Assembly: GCF_021730615.1 (NCBI RefSeq)
Contig: NZ_JAJLMN010000001.1
Location: forward strand, 3,359,501 to 3,423,500
Reading direction: 5' to 3'
DNA: 64,000 nt
Origin: Lichenibacterium dinghuense
GTDB lineage: Bacteria; Pseudomonadota; Alphaproteobacteria; Rhizobiales; Beijerinckiaceae
In this document: positions 50,839-61,529 of the stretch, piece by piece
Numbering within the stretch: the stretch's first letter is position 1
How the letters are laid out: each line of letters starts with the position of its first letter
Made by a program: the position numbers and the translations under genes
The notes under the pieces: generated by a model
The model's database searches: none
What the model was told of the DNA's origin: nothing
Seen by the model: the letters and a program-made list of their open reading frames with translations, nothing else

Positions 50839-51993
50839 GTGCAGCGAAAAGGAGTCATCGGCATCGCAGCCGTCACAGCGGTTCTGCTGCTGGTCGCCGG
50901 CTATGCCTGGCATGCCGGGCTTCTGCCGAACGTGTTCGGCGGGGGCGACGGCGAGGCCCAGGCGGCCCCTAAGCCCGTGCCGGTGCACGTGTTGGCACTC
51001 CAGGAGCGCGCGGTGCCGGTGTCCTTCGATTATACGGCCACCGTGGTGTCGCCGCAGATCGCCGAGTTGAAGCCCCGCGTCACGGGGGCGGTGCTGGAGC
51101 GCGGCTTCGCGCCGGGAAGCCGGGTCGCGAAGGGCGACCTTTTGTTCCAGATCGACCCGCGCCCCTTCGAGGCGGCGCTGGCCGAGGCGCAGGGCCAGCA
51201 GGCGCAGGCGCAGGCCAGCCTCGACTTCGCGTCGGCCGAGGTCGAGCGCTTCGCGCCCCTGGCCAAGAAGGGCTTCGCGTCGGACGAGCGCATCGAGCAG
51301 GTGACGCGGGACCGCGATACGGCGGCGGGCCAGCTCCGCCAGGACGAGGCCAACGTGGCGCGCCAGAAGCTCAACATCGACTACGCGGCCGTGCGTGCGC
51401 CCTTCACTGGCCAGGCGGGCCTGACCGACGTCAATGTCGGCGACCTCGCCAATGCCGACCAGACCCAGCTCGTGTCGCTGGCCCAGACCGACCCCATCCA
51501 GGTCCAGGTGGCCTTGTCGGCCTCAGACGTGGACGCGCTGCGCTCCGCCATGGCGGAGGGGCGCAAGCCGGATGTGCAACTCCTCGGCGCCGACGGGCAG
51601 CCCAGCGGCAAGACGGCGACGGTCGAACAGTTCGACAACGCCTTCAACCCGCGCACCTCGCGCCTGAACGTGCGCGCCGGTCTGCCCAACCCCGACGGGT
51701 CGCTCGTGCCGGGCCAGTTCCTGCGGATCCGGCTCACGGTCGGAACCCGGCAGCGCCTGCTCGTGCCGACGAAGGCGCTGTCGGCGGAGCTGAACCAGCA
51801 GATCGTCTATGCGGTGAAGGACGGCGTCGCCCACCCGCAGCCGGTGGAGACCGGGGAAGCCTACGGCGATGACACGGCGGTGCTGGACGGGCTGCACCCC
51901 GGCATGAGCATCGCGGTCGACAACCTCCAGAAGCTCAAGGCCGGAACGAAGGTCGACGCGACGCCCGAAGCCGAAACCACGGCGACCAGGTGA
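50839..51993 (+). CDS. RND efflux periplasmic adaptor (membrane-fusion protein)
   Basis: A 384-residue lipid- or helix-anchored periplasmic adaptor from GTG 50839. N-terminal hydrophobic segment GIAAVTAVLLLVAGYAWHAG; lipoyl halves EDEANVARQKLNIDYAAVRA and YTATVVSPQIAELKPRVTGA; coiled coil about residues 120-180; barrel and membrane-proximal domain toward LVPTKALSAELNQQIVYAVK. It couples the divergently encoded RND pump to an outer-membrane channel. Pump and adaptor genes are usually in one operon; here they face away from each other. Confidence 0.88.
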   Translation: MQRKGVIGIAAVTAVLLLVAGYAWHAGLLPNVFGGGDGEAQAAPKPVPVHVLALQERAVPVSFDYTATVVSPQIAELKPRVTGAVLERGFAPGSRVAKGDLLFQIDPRPFEAALAEAQGQQAQAQASLDFASAEVERFAPLAKKGFASDERIEQVTRDRDTAAGQLRQDEANVARQKLNIDYAAVRAPFTGQAGLTDVNVGDLANADQTQLVSLAQTDPIQVQVALSASDVDALRSAMAEGRKPDVQLLGADGQPSGKTATVEQFDNAFNPRTSRLNVRAGLPNPDGSLVPGQFLRIRLTVGTRQRLLVPTKALSAELNQQIVYAVKDGVAHPQPVETGEAYGDDTAVLDGLHPGMSIAVDNLQKLKAGTKVDATPEAETTATR

Positions 51994-52315
51994 CGGCTCG
52001 ACGGAAGCGGGGCGGCCCGGCGGACGTACCGCCGAGCTGTCCGTACAGCCTCGTCGGAACATCGGCCATGTCGACCGGGCCTACGGGGTCGCGACGACAA
52101 GGCAGTTCGGCGATCCCATACCGTGCATTGGCCGGCGCCGTAGAGGGATCGCGGGCCCGCAACTGCGATCTGGAGCGCTACGTCACAGACGGCTCTGCCG
52201 ATGGGCGACTTGGCGCCGCCCATAGTCGCTGCACCCGGACCGCCTCGCGGGCGGAACCGGGATCAGGGTCAGATCGATCCAGTGTTCTGGTCTGGCACCG
52301 AGATCGAGAAGCAGC
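51994..52315. other. Intergenic region before aldo/keto reductase
   Basis: 322 nt between the adaptor stop and the reductase start. No gene, hairpin or repeat stands out. GAGAAG provides an RBS for the reductase. Confidence 0.4.
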
Positions 52316-53320
52316 ATGACTCCGACGCGCTACCGCCCCCCGTTCGACTTCGGCCTCGGCGGAGTCGCGATCGGCAACGAGTTCGAGTTCGCCACCGACG
52401 AGCAGGCCGAGGCGACGCTCGCCGCCGCTTGGGACGCCGGCGTGCGCTACTTCGACGTTTCGCCCTGGTATGGGCTCGGCCTCGCCGAGCGCCGCTTCGG
52501 GCGCTTCCTGTCGCGCAAGCCCCGCAGCGAGTTCATCATCTCGTCCAAGGTCGGCAAGCTTTTGCGGGCGAGCCGGACCAACGAGGCCAAGCGCTTCTTC
52601 CCCTTCACGACCTCGCCCAACACGCCGCACTTCGACTACACGGCAGACGGCGTGCTGCGCTCGGTCGAGGACAGCCTGCAGCGGCTCGGCCTCGACCGCC
52701 TTGATATCGTGTTCGTCCACGACTTGTCCCCCGACAACGGCTACCTGCCCGACGACTGGGAAGCACTGTGGCCGGACGCGGAGAAGGGGGCGTTCCCGGC
52801 GCTGACGCGCTTGCGCGAGGAGGGCGTGATCGACGGCTGGGGGATGGGCGTGAACAGGCCGGAGCCGATCCTGCGCTGCCTCGAACGCGCAGACAGCGAC
52901 GTCCACCTCCTGGCGAGCCAATACTCGCTCATCGACCACGCCAACGCGGTCGAGCAGGTGCTGCCGGCAGCGCGCGAGAAGGGCGTCAGCTTCGTCATCG
53001 GCTCTGCGCTGAACGCGGGCTTCCTCGGCGGCGAGCCACGCTACAACTACGGCGAGGGGAACAGCGTCATTCCGGCCGAGAAGCGCGACAAGCTGGCTCG
53101 CCTGCGCGCCATCGCCGGCGACCACGGCGTCGACCTCGTCGCCGCGGCGCTCCAATTCAGCCTCGCGCCCGACGAGGCATCCGCGCTGATCGTGGGAACT
53201 GCCAAGCCGTTCCACATCCTAGCCGATCAAGCTGCCCTGCGCGCGAAGATCCCGCCCGCGTTCTGGGACGAATTGCGCTTCCGGGGCGTCCTGCATCCGG
53301 ACGCGTCGGTGCCGTCGTGA
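52316..53320 (+). CDS. Aldo/keto reductase (aldose/fucose dehydrogenase-like)
   Basis: A 334-residue NAD(P)-dependent oxidoreductase. Family residues are D and Y in RYFDVSPWYGLGLAERRFGR, lysine in FIISSKVGKLL, and histidine in DIVFVHDLSPDNGYLPDD. The insert NEAKRFFPFTTSPNTPHFDY is typical of the D-threo-aldose 1-dehydrogenase / L-fucose dehydrogenase group. C-terminal cofactor segment ASALIVGTAKPFHILADQAA. Monocistronic. It may act on aldoses or pyridoxal; the sequence does not decide. Confidence 0.87.
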   Translation: MTPTRYRPPFDFGLGGVAIGNEFEFATDEQAEATLAAAWDAGVRYFDVSPWYGLGLAERRFGRFLSRKPRSEFIISSKVGKLLRASRTNEAKRFFPFTTSPNTPHFDYTADGVLRSVEDSLQRLGLDRLDIVFVHDLSPDNGYLPDDWEALWPDAEKGAFPALTRLREEGVIDGWGMGVNRPEPILRCLERADSDVHLLASQYSLIDHANAVEQVLPAAREKGVSFVIGSALNAGFLGGEPRYNYGEGNSVIPAEKRDKLARLRAIAGDHGVDLVAAALQFSLAPDEASALIVGTAKPFHILADQAALRAKIPPAFWDELRFRGVLHPDASVPS

Positions 53321-53666
53321 AATCGTTCCGGTCGGCGTCGTGGTTCTGCCGACTTTCGGTGAAAGCTCTTCCTCCGGCGCCCGACAGTCGTGACGCTCGT
53401 CGCACATCCCGGCATCGAGACGCGGGCCATGCATCGTATACAGAGCCCGCGCCGAGTTTAGAGTTGCTGGCTTCTGAAGCCCGCGATCCCGGGTCGCAGG
53501 CATGAGGTCATGCTCTCGCGCGAGGCGCTCTGCCTCGTGCCCGACCTCACGCCAAGGTCCGTCGCGTTCACCGATTGCTGAACCACGGTAGGAGGCGATC
53601 GGAGAAGGCCAATACGCATGTGTACTCCTCCGATCCGGCGATCATCCCGAGGATGTGTTCACATCG
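53321..53666. other. Intergenic region, no gene seen
   Basis: 346 nt between the aldo/keto reductase and a secreted-protein gene, convergent. No recognisable gene, repeat copy or strong hairpin. Confidence 0.4.
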
Positions 53667-53930
53667 TCAGCGATGATGACGATACCGACGATGATGGTAG
53701 CCCGGAAGGTGGTGCCGGCGAGGCAACCCGAGCACGCCGCGCGCGCCGCCGACGACACCACCGACTGCGCCACCGACGACACCGCCGACGACGCCGCCAA
53801 CCGGCCCAGCCGCGTTACGTCCAGCAGCAGCGCCATTCTGTGCGCCGCCCACGATGCCCTGCGCCCAGGTCGTGGCAGGGACCATCAACGGTATGGTCAG
53901 AGCAGCGACCATAGCGATCCTGATGTTCAT
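53667..53930 (-). CDS. Small secreted glycine-zipper protein (87 aa)
   Basis: Signal peptide about residues 1-23 (RIAMVAALTIPLMVPATTWA). It is followed by a run of GG-VV-GG units (VGGVVGGVVGGAVGGVVGGA, about 43-65) and a His/Arg/Tyr-rich end (HHLPGYHHRRYRHHR). Such repeats form tightly packed membrane or amyloid-like helices. The repeated GCCGACGAC-type codons look like a tandem DNA repeat but encode this motif. Function unknown. Confidence 0.65.
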   Translation of the reverse strand: MNIRIAMVAALTIPLMVPATTWAQGIVGGAQNGAAAGRNAAGPVGGVVGGVVGGAVGGVVGGARGVLGLPRRHHLPGYHHRRYRHHR

Positions 53931-54023
53931 GATTCAGTGCTCCTTTCAGCGACGGGATTGAAGTCGCCCTTGCTCGGACGCCTCAGGTTGGAATGGGCTA
54001 TGTGCGTTCGCATGACCTCGGCA

Positions 54024-54521
54024 TCACGAGCATCGATGGCGTAGCCCGTCATAGCCCAGATATGTCCCTGTCGCCGGATTGTATGACCTGAATCGACGCT
54101 CACAATATGCGACTGAACTATTGGCCCGTGCCGCCGACGCTACAGCCCCCCCGATGATCGCACCGGCCGCGAGACCCGCGACTCCGGCGCCAACACCGTA
54201 GCCGCCGTACCCGAAGCGACGACCGTAGACCCCACGCCCACCATAAAAACGGGGACGACCAAAACCGCGATGGAAGCCGAAGCCTCGGTGGAAGCCGAAG
54301 CCTCGGTGGTGGAATCCGCCGAAGCCGCGATGGAAGCCGCCGCCGTGGAAGGCGCCGAAGTGCCGAAAAGCGACGTCCTGCACGGTCCCAGCATGCATAA
54401 GCGACATGGGCATGGTCCTTGGGGCTGTGTCGATCGGGAGCGCGGAGGCTGGCGCAGCCATCGATAAAGACAGGAACGAAGCGGCGAGCGCCGTCAAAGT
54501 GAGCTTTCGCAAAATCGTCAT
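54024..54521 (-). CDS. BA14K family protein, Gly/Phe/His-rich
   Basis: A 165-residue secreted protein. The signal peptide is at about residues 1-28. It is followed by repeats of HRGFGFHRGFG type (about 62-90), a glycine-rich hydrophobic stretch (GVGAGVAGLAAGAIIGGAVA) and the C-terminal BA14K-like CERRFRSYNPATGTYLGYDG then LRHRCS. The last segment is the family hallmark, first known as a Brucella immunogen with lectin-like activity. Common in Hyphomicrobiales. Confidence 0.8.
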   Translation of the reverse strand: MTILRKLTLTALAASFLSLSMAAPASALPIDTAPRTMPMSLMHAGTVQDVAFRHFGAFHGGGFHRGFGGFHHRGFGFHRGFGFHRGFGRPRFYGGRGVYGRRFGYGGYGVGAGVAGLAAGAIIGGAVASAARANSSVAYCERRFRSYNPATGTYLGYDGLRHRCS

Positions 54522-54770
54522 CCTCCTGATGTGGCCAGCTAACCAGCGAATGGTCGGTCAGGCATGTTCCGCGTCTCGACGCGACATCACTGAAGATCGT
54601 TCCATGCCTGATCCGATGCTCAAGATAGAACTATCTCGGGGGCGCCCAGCAGCGCGGAGCAGAACGATTAACATTCATCCATCCTCGAAACTCTTTCGGA
54701 TGAAATGCGTAACTCCTGCCTCTCTCGCACACGACGCTCGCGTCGGTGCTGAGTTTGACAGGAGCAAAGC

Positions 54771-55334
54771 ATGACGACGATGACCAAGGGCCTGCGCGCC
54801 CTGACCCTCGCCACCGCCCTCGCGATGGGGACGGCGTCGGTGGCCTACGCGGCCGATCCGATGGTGGGCGGCGCGCCGATGATGGCCAGCAAGAACATCG
54901 TCCAGAACGCCTCGCAGGCGAAGAACCTGACCACGCTGGTCGCCGCCGTGAAGGAAGCCGGGCTCGTCGACACGCTGGAGGGCCCCGGCCCGTTCACGGT
55001 GTTCGCGCCCACCAACGCGGCCTTTGACAAGCTGCCCAAGGCCACGGTCGAGGCGCTGATGAAGCCCGACATGAAGGCCGACCTAAAGAAGGTGCTGACC
55101 TACCACGTTGTGGCAGGCAAGGTGGACGCGGCCGAACTCGCCAAGGACATCAAGGCGGGCGGCGGCACCTACAACATGAAGACGGTCGAGGGCGGCACGT
55201 TGACGGCCAAGATGGACGGCGACAGGATCGCCCTCATCGACGAGAAGGGCGGCGGCGCCTTTGTCGAGACGCCGGACGTGTACCAGTCGAACGGCGTCGT
55301 GCACGTCATCGACAGCGTGCTGATGCCGAAGTGA
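54771..55334 (+). CDS. Secreted FAS1 (fasciclin) domain protein
   Basis: A 187-residue exported protein: signal peptide about residues 1-26, then one FAS1 domain (NIVQNASQAKNLTTLVAAVK; GPGPFTVFAPTNAAFDKLP; LTYHVVAGKVDAAELAKDI; GVVHVIDSVLMPK). The H-x2-A box and both conserved FAS1 segments are present. FAS1 proteins promote adhesion and stress tolerance. RBS AGGAGC eight nt upstream. Paralogue of the domain in 43771-44904, without its linker. Confidence 0.9.
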   Translation: MTTMTKGLRALTLATALAMGTASVAYAADPMVGGAPMMASKNIVQNASQAKNLTTLVAAVKEAGLVDTLEGPGPFTVFAPTNAAFDKLPKATVEALMKPDMKADLKKVLTYHVVAGKVDAAELAKDIKAGGGTYNMKTVEGGTLTAKMDGDRIALIDEKGGGAFVETPDVYQSNGVVHVIDSVLMPK

Positions 55335-55414
55335 CGTCGCGGTCTAGCTGAGACCTGGACGCGCCGGGCTGCCGCAAGGTGACCTGGCGCGTCGCTCCGT
55401 TCTTTCAAAGGCGA

Positions 55415-55672
55415 ATGGACATCACTATGCTGACCGGCAAACAGCTCAGGGAGGCCCGCGTCCTGTTGGGCCTTCCGCGGTCCAAGCTCGCCGAGCGCCT
55501 GCACATCCCGTCCCTGACGGTCAAGATCGCTGAAGCGAGCGACGGCGAGTGCCCCGTCACGCTCGCCCGGGCGCAGCAGATCCAGGACTACTTGAAGCGG
55601 CAGGGCATCGAGTTCCTGCCAGTCGGCAGCGAGCCGGCCGTGCGCCTGACCGGCACGTTCGCCCCCGCCTGA
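55415..55672 (+). CDS. Small HTH (XRE-like) protein
   Basis: An 85-residue protein with a Cro/C1-type helix-turn-helix (KQLREARVLLGLPRSKLAER, LHIPSLTVKIAEASDGECPV) and a short tail (QGIEFLPVGSEPAVRLTGTF). The start at 55415 has AAAGG upstream; the frame further up is not conserved. Single-domain proteins like this are usually small repressors. No toxin partner is adjacent. Confidence 0.7.
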   Translation: MDITMLTGKQLREARVLLGLPRSKLAERLHIPSLTVKIAEASDGECPVTLARAQQIQDYLKRQGIEFLPVGSEPAVRLTGTFAPA

Positions 55673-55826
55673 TCGACGGCCGACGCCATGCGCGGCTGTT
55701 CTGTAAGCTTGGCTGGCCGTCAGTTAAGATCGGCCTGTCCGAGAGCTGAAGAGACACCCACCGGCGCGCATACACCAGAGTGTCCCGACGTCGTTCACCT
55801 CGCGATGCGAGCACCCAGGCCTCGGG

Positions 55827-57773
55827 TCAAAGCTCGATGCGCGTCCCCATCTCGACCACACGGGGCGCCGGGATGAGGAAATAGTCCGAGGCGGTCGCCG
55901 AGTTGTGCGTCAGGAACCCGAACAGCGCCTCCTGCCACGGCGACAGGTCCGGGCGCACCGACGGCACGGGCGTTTCCCGGCCGATGAAGAACGAGGCCTC
56001 GTCCGGGTCGAAGCCGACCTGCCCTCGATGGGCCCTCAGGGCCGACATGGCATCGGGCTTCTCGGCAAAGCCGAAAGTCAGCGTCACGATCGAGAACCCG
56101 GCCGTCCTCGACTCGATGGCGACGCGGCCGTCGTCTGGCACCCTCGGCACGCGCTCCGTCACGACCTTGAGCAGGACGACCTGCCGATGGACGACGCCGT
56201 TGTGCCTGACGTTGAGGGCGAGCGCGGCCGGCACGATCTCGGACTGCTTGGTCAGGTAGACGGCCGTCCCCCGCATCCGCAGGGGTGCATCCGGCCGTCC
56301 CAGGCTGGCGATGAAGGCGGGAAGCCGGGCGGCGTCCTTGTCACGTCGGGTCAAGACGGCCTGCCGTCCCTTTCGCCACACCAGCATCACCGTGAGCGTC
56401 GCCGTTCCGACCAGGATGGGAAACCAGCCCCCGGCCGGTATCTTGTGCACGTTCGCCGACACGAAGGCCACGTCGAGCAGCAGGACAGCGCCAGCGACCG
56501 GATAGACGAGCGATGCGGGCCAGCGCCACAGCCCGATGGCCACCGTGGTCACCAGGAGCGTCGTGGCCAGCATGTCGCCCGCGACCGCGATGCCGTAGGC
56601 ATTGGCCAGGGCGTCGGAGGACCGGAAGCCGAACACCAGACCCAGGACCACGACGGCGAGCAGCCAGTTGATCTGTGGCACGTAGACCTGACCGGCAGAC
56701 TCGTCCGACGTCTGCCGCACTTCGAGGCGCGGCACGGCGCCGAGCTGGATCGCCTGCTGCACGAGGGCGAAGGCGCCGGACAGCACGGCCTGACTGGCGA
56801 TGATGGTCGCGGCGGTCGTGAGAAGGAGCGCCGGGATCAGGAGCCGTCCCGGGAACAGCAGGAAGAACGGGTTCGCCGCAGCGGCGGGGTCGGCCAGGAC
56901 TGAGGCGCCCTGGCCGAGATAGTTCAGGACCAGGGCGGGCATGACCAGGGCGAACCAGTTGACGCGGATGGGGGCCCTGCCGAAATGCCCCATGTCGGCG
57001 TAGAGGGCCTCTCCGCCGGTGAGGGCCAGGAACACCGACCCGAGGACCAGGAACGAGGTGGCGCCGCCCGCGTGGCCGACGTAGGCCACGGCGTAGCGGG
57101 GATCGAGGGCCCACAACACCGCCGGATGGCGCAGCAGGTGGAACAGCCCGGAGAGGGCGAGCACGGCGAACCACGCCGCCATGACCGGCCCGAACAGGAA
57201 ACCGACCGCACCGCTGCCTCGCCTCTGGATCGCAAACAGCGCGACGAGGATCGCCGCCGCGATCGGGACGACGTAGGGCGTGACCGAGGGGAGCACGATC
57301 TCCAATCCCTCGACCGCGCTCAGCACCGAGATGGCCGGCGTGATCATGGCGTCGCCGAAGAACAGCGACGCCCCAGCCAAGCCGACGACGAGCAGGACGG
57401 CCTGGAGCCGACCTGCCACAGGCAGGGCGAGCGAGAGCAGCGACATCGTCCCGCCCTCGCCCCCGTTGTCGGCCCGCATGACGAAGACGACGTACTTCAC
57501 GGCGACGATCAGGAAGATGGCCCAGAACATCATCGACAGGACGCCGAGCACGGTCGCCTCGGTGGAGGCGTCCCCGGCGGCCTTCAACGACTCGCGGAAC
57601 GCATAGATCGGGCTGGTCCCAATGTCGCCGAAGACGACGCCCAACGCCCCGAGAAGAAGCGCCGCCCGGGCGGGATGTGCCGCGACCGCGGGGGTCGACG
57701 TCGCCGCAACCGAGCCGTCCATGAGCGAGCCTCGTCCGTCCTCGGTGACGGCACCGAAACCCACGTCCATCAA
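55827..57773 (-). CDS. kup: Kup-type potassium transporter
   Basis: A 648-residue inner-membrane K+/H+ symporter with 12 helices and a C-terminal soluble domain. Family marks: LGALGVVFGDIGTSPIYAFR, GGTMSLLSLALP, GASLFFGDAMITPAISVLSA, VLNYLGQGASVL and IASQAVLSGAFALVQQAIQL. The end RVVEMGTRIEL is the usual Kup C-terminus. The start could be 57773, 57770 or 57722; the first is used. Low-affinity K+ uptake supports osmotic adaptation together with the antiporter and MscS genes nearby. Confidence 0.93.
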   Translation of the reverse strand: MMDVGFGAVTEDGRGSLMDGSVAATSTPAVAAHPARAALLLGALGVVFGDIGTSPIYAFRESLKAAGDASTEATVLGVLSMMFWAIFLIVAVKYVVFVMRADNGGEGGTMSLLSLALPVAGRLQAVLLVVGLAGASLFFGDAMITPAISVLSAVEGLEIVLPSVTPYVVPIAAAILVALFAIQRRGSGAVGFLFGPVMAAWFAVLALSGLFHLLRHPAVLWALDPRYAVAYVGHAGGATSFLVLGSVFLALTGGEALYADMGHFGRAPIRVNWFALVMPALVLNYLGQGASVLADPAAAANPFFLLFPGRLLIPALLLTTAATIIASQAVLSGAFALVQQAIQLGAVPRLEVRQTSDESAGQVYVPQINWLLAVVVLGLVFGFRSSDALANAYGIAVAGDMLATTLLVTTVAIGLWRWPASLVYPVAGAVLLLDVAFVSANVHKIPAGGWFPILVGTATLTVMLVWRKGRQAVLTRRDKDAARLPAFIASLGRPDAPLRMRGTAVYLTKQSEIVPAALALNVRHNGVVHRQVVLLKVVTERVPRVPDDGRVAIESRTAGFSIVTLTFGFAEKPDAMSALRAHRGQVGFDPDEASFFIGRETPVPSVRPDLSPWQEALFGFLTHNSATASDYFLIPAPRVVEMGTRIEL

Positions 57774-57906
57774 AGATCCCGACGGTCCTCGCGATATGAG
57801 GCACTTCGGATGGCCGGGGTCAACGCGGGCGACGTCGCAGCCCGGATGGCCGCGATCGTTGCGCTTCGCCTTCGGACGACACCATCGCCGCCCCGGCCCC
57901 GCGCCC

Positions 57907-59154
<1,248 letters not shown>

Positions 59155-59208
59155 CAGAGCCTCACCCCGTTCCGGGCCGTGGACGAGCCGAAGGATGGGC
59201 CGTCACGA

Positions 59209-60150
59209 TCAGAGCACGTCCGCGAAGGCGCGGAACTGCGCCTCGCAGTCGATCAGGCCCGCGGGATCGCTCACCCCCTCGCGGGCCACCGCTATCGCGA
59301 GGTCGGCGTGGCGCCGTAGGGTGGCGCGCCGGTCTACGAGGCGCTCGACTTCGGCGATGCGGCAGAGCACCTCCAGGAGCCGGATCAGCACGTAGGCCGA
59401 GCCCGAGCCGTTCTGCCGGACCGTGTGGAACATGCCGTCGCAGAGCCCGTCGTAGCTCACCACGTCGAGCATGAGCACGACGCGGCCGCCGCGCTCCACG
59501 GCGCCGCGCGGCAGGTGGCGGGGCGCGATGCGGCACAAAGCATCGGCGAAGCGGTCGACCACGCTCCCCGCCGTGAACGGATCGTTGATGCCCGGCGACA
59601 GCGCCCGTACGGCGATCTCGTTGAGCTGCCGCACCGGATATTCGAGGTCCTGCAAGGCGGCCTGCCGTCGGCCGAAGGTCATCGCCTTGTCGAAGACGTC
59701 GCGCGTCTCGTCGACCGCCGCCGACACGGTCGCGACCGGCGCGCCGAGCGGCACGAAGGCGCCGGGGCGCACCCGCAGGACAATCGTCACCCCATGCTGG
59801 TGAGCCCAGTCGGCCAGGATTTCGCTGTCTACGGCCTGCAGAAATCCGCTGCCCGACACCGTCACAGCCTCGCCAGTCACAGGGTCGGCGGGTGGCATGA
59901 GGTCGGCGGCGTCGAGCGTCTTGCCCGCGATGGCCTCGACGAGGTCCTGGTGGACGACGTCCACCACCGTCTCGACGTTGATGGATGTCGCGATGTGGTG
60001 GACGTACCAGACCAGCGTGCCGATGCAGACCAGCGCCAGTGCCATGGCGCCCGTCACGCCGACATGGGGCACGAACTTGCCCTCGTCCACCGTGCGTACC
60101 GTGCGTAGCACGGTCAGGGCATAGGCGAAGGTGCCGAGAAAAATGCCTAG
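59209..60150 (-). pseudogene. DUF2254 membrane protein, C-terminal part (split by IS)
   Basis: The C-terminal 313 codons of a DUF2254 gene. It reads LGIFLGTFAYALTVLRTVRT and DEGKFVPHVGVTGAMALALV, then the soluble domain (QLNEIAVRALSPGINDPFTA) to the natural stop. Residues before position 60147 continue from the fragment at 61526-61898. A downstream frame of 300 codons starts at 60111 and could still be translated. Interrupted by the IS at 60151-61525. Confidence 0.85.
60147..60150. repeat. Target-site duplication CTAG (left)
   Basis: CTAG immediately left of the IS end at 60151; repeated at 61526-61529. A palindromic 4-nt target fits IS5-like transposition. Confidence 0.8.
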
Positions 60151-61525
60151 CAGGTCGCTGAAAAAGGTCGACGTTCAGCCCCTGAGCTTCATCCGGCGTC
60201 GTTTTTGGCGGGTGGACGATGGAAAGCGTGAGGGTCGGTCTTTTTGCTGTCCGCTCCTTTGCCGCCGCGACGGGGCTGGCGCTCGTCGCGACGGGACAGG
60301 GCCCCATGTCACGCCACCTCACGCCACCGCTGGTTCGGCCAGCAGCTTTGGCAGGCGTATGAGGTTGCAGGCCGCGGCCGAGACGGCGAAGGCCATGTCG
60401 ACCCGCTCGCGGCCGCGCATCCGGATGCGGCGCAGCAGCCCGAACTCCTTGCCCCAGCCGAACCCCTCCTCGATGCGCTTGCGGATGCGCTGGCTCACGG
60501 CGTAGCCGGGGTGACGCGTCGTGCGCCCGTCGACGGCCGAGCGGCGCTTGGCCGTGTTGCGGGCGATGTGCGGCGTGACGTTCATGCTCCGCAGCTCGTT
60601 GACGAAGTCCTCGGCGTCATACCCTTGTCGGCCCCGAGCGTGATGCGGCCCGGCCGATCGGCGCGTTTCTCGATCATGGCGAGGGCCGCGGTGCGCTCGG
60701 CGTGGCCGTTGGCCTCGGTCACGCAGCCGTCCACGATCAGCCCATGGCGGTTCTCCATCAGCGCATGCCCCATGAAGCACAGCCCGGCTTCCCGGCCCCG
60801 TCCCTTGCGGTAAAGCCGCGCCTCGGGATCCGTGACGCTCCGATGCGTGTCGTTGCTCAGGCGCTCCCCGTGGAAGTCCGCCTCGGCATTGCGTCCACCG
60901 CGTCCACCGCGCCCGCCCGCGGGCGGCTCGGCAGAAGCGGGCGGGTTCGGCGGCGTGTCGCCGTGCCTGGGCCTGAAGCTCTTCATCGAGGCCCAGGCCT
61001 GGATCAGCGTGCCGTCCACGCTGAAGTGGTCCTGCGACAGCAGCCGCTTCACCCGCGGGATGGCCAGCACCGCACTCAGGAACGCCGCCGCCACGCTGCC
61101 GTCGAGCAGGCGGTCGCGGTTCTTGGAGAAGGTCGAGGCGTCCCACACGGGATCGTCGATGCCCAAGCCCACGAACCAGCGGAACAGAAGGTTGAAGTCG
61201 AGCTGCTCCATCAGCTGGCGCTCGGACCGCACCGAATAGAAGACCTGCAGCAGCATCGCCCGCAGCAGCTGCTCGGGCGGGATCGAGGGACGGCCGATCT
61301 CCGAGTAGATCTCGCCGAAGCGCCCGTCGAGCGACGCCAGAGCTTCGTTCACCAAAGCCCGGATCGTACGCAGGGGATGATCCGAACGGACCCGCTGCTC
61401 CAGGTCCACGTAGGAAAACAGCGAGCCGCTCCGGCTGTCCTGTCCGCGCACTCGATACTCCCCCCATGAGCAAGGCGGAGTGAATCACGAACTGGCCAGA
61501 CCCCGAAGCCTTTTTCAGCGGCCTG
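60151..61525 (-). mobile_element. IS5-like insertion sequence, 1375 bp, in a DUF2254 gene
   Basis: The ends are CAGGTCGCTGAAAAAGG (60151-60167) and, inverted, CAGGCCGCTGAAAAAGG (61509-61525), a 16/17 match, flanked by CTAG repeats. Inside is one transposase gene on the minus strand (60319-61451) with a single-base frameshift. The insertion splits a DUF2254 gene; removing the IS and one CTAG restores an in-frame junction. Well-preserved ends and target repeats indicate a recent event. Confidence 0.9.
60319..61451 (-). pseudogene. IS5-family transposase, frameshifted
   Basis: The first frame gives an N-terminal DUF772-type domain (IYSEIGRPSIPPEQLLRAML) and the DDE part (DHFSVDGTLIQAWASMKSFR; LGADKG). 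It then shifts. The other frame continues with YDAEDFVNELRSMNVTPHIA and RIEEGFGWGKEFGLLRRIRM to the stop. The shift is at about 60631, where AAGGGTATGACGCC lacks one base relative to the frame needed. Either the element has lost activity or a programmed shift is used; the former is more likely. Confidence 0.85.
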
Positions 61526-61529
61526 CTAG
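61526..61529. repeat. Target-site duplication CTAG (right)
   Basis: CTAG immediately right of the IS end at 61525, matching 60147-60150. Confidence 0.8.

Noticed and set aside
53736..53810. Tandem repeat of GCCGACGAC-like units
   Set aside because: Explained by the glycine-zipper codons of the secreted protein at 53667-53930; not a CRISPR or satellite.
54250..54345. Tandem repeat of AAGCCTCGGTGGAAGCCG type
   Set aside because: Encodes HRGFGF repeats in the BA14K-type protein. Irregular unit length, no spacers, so not a CRISPR.
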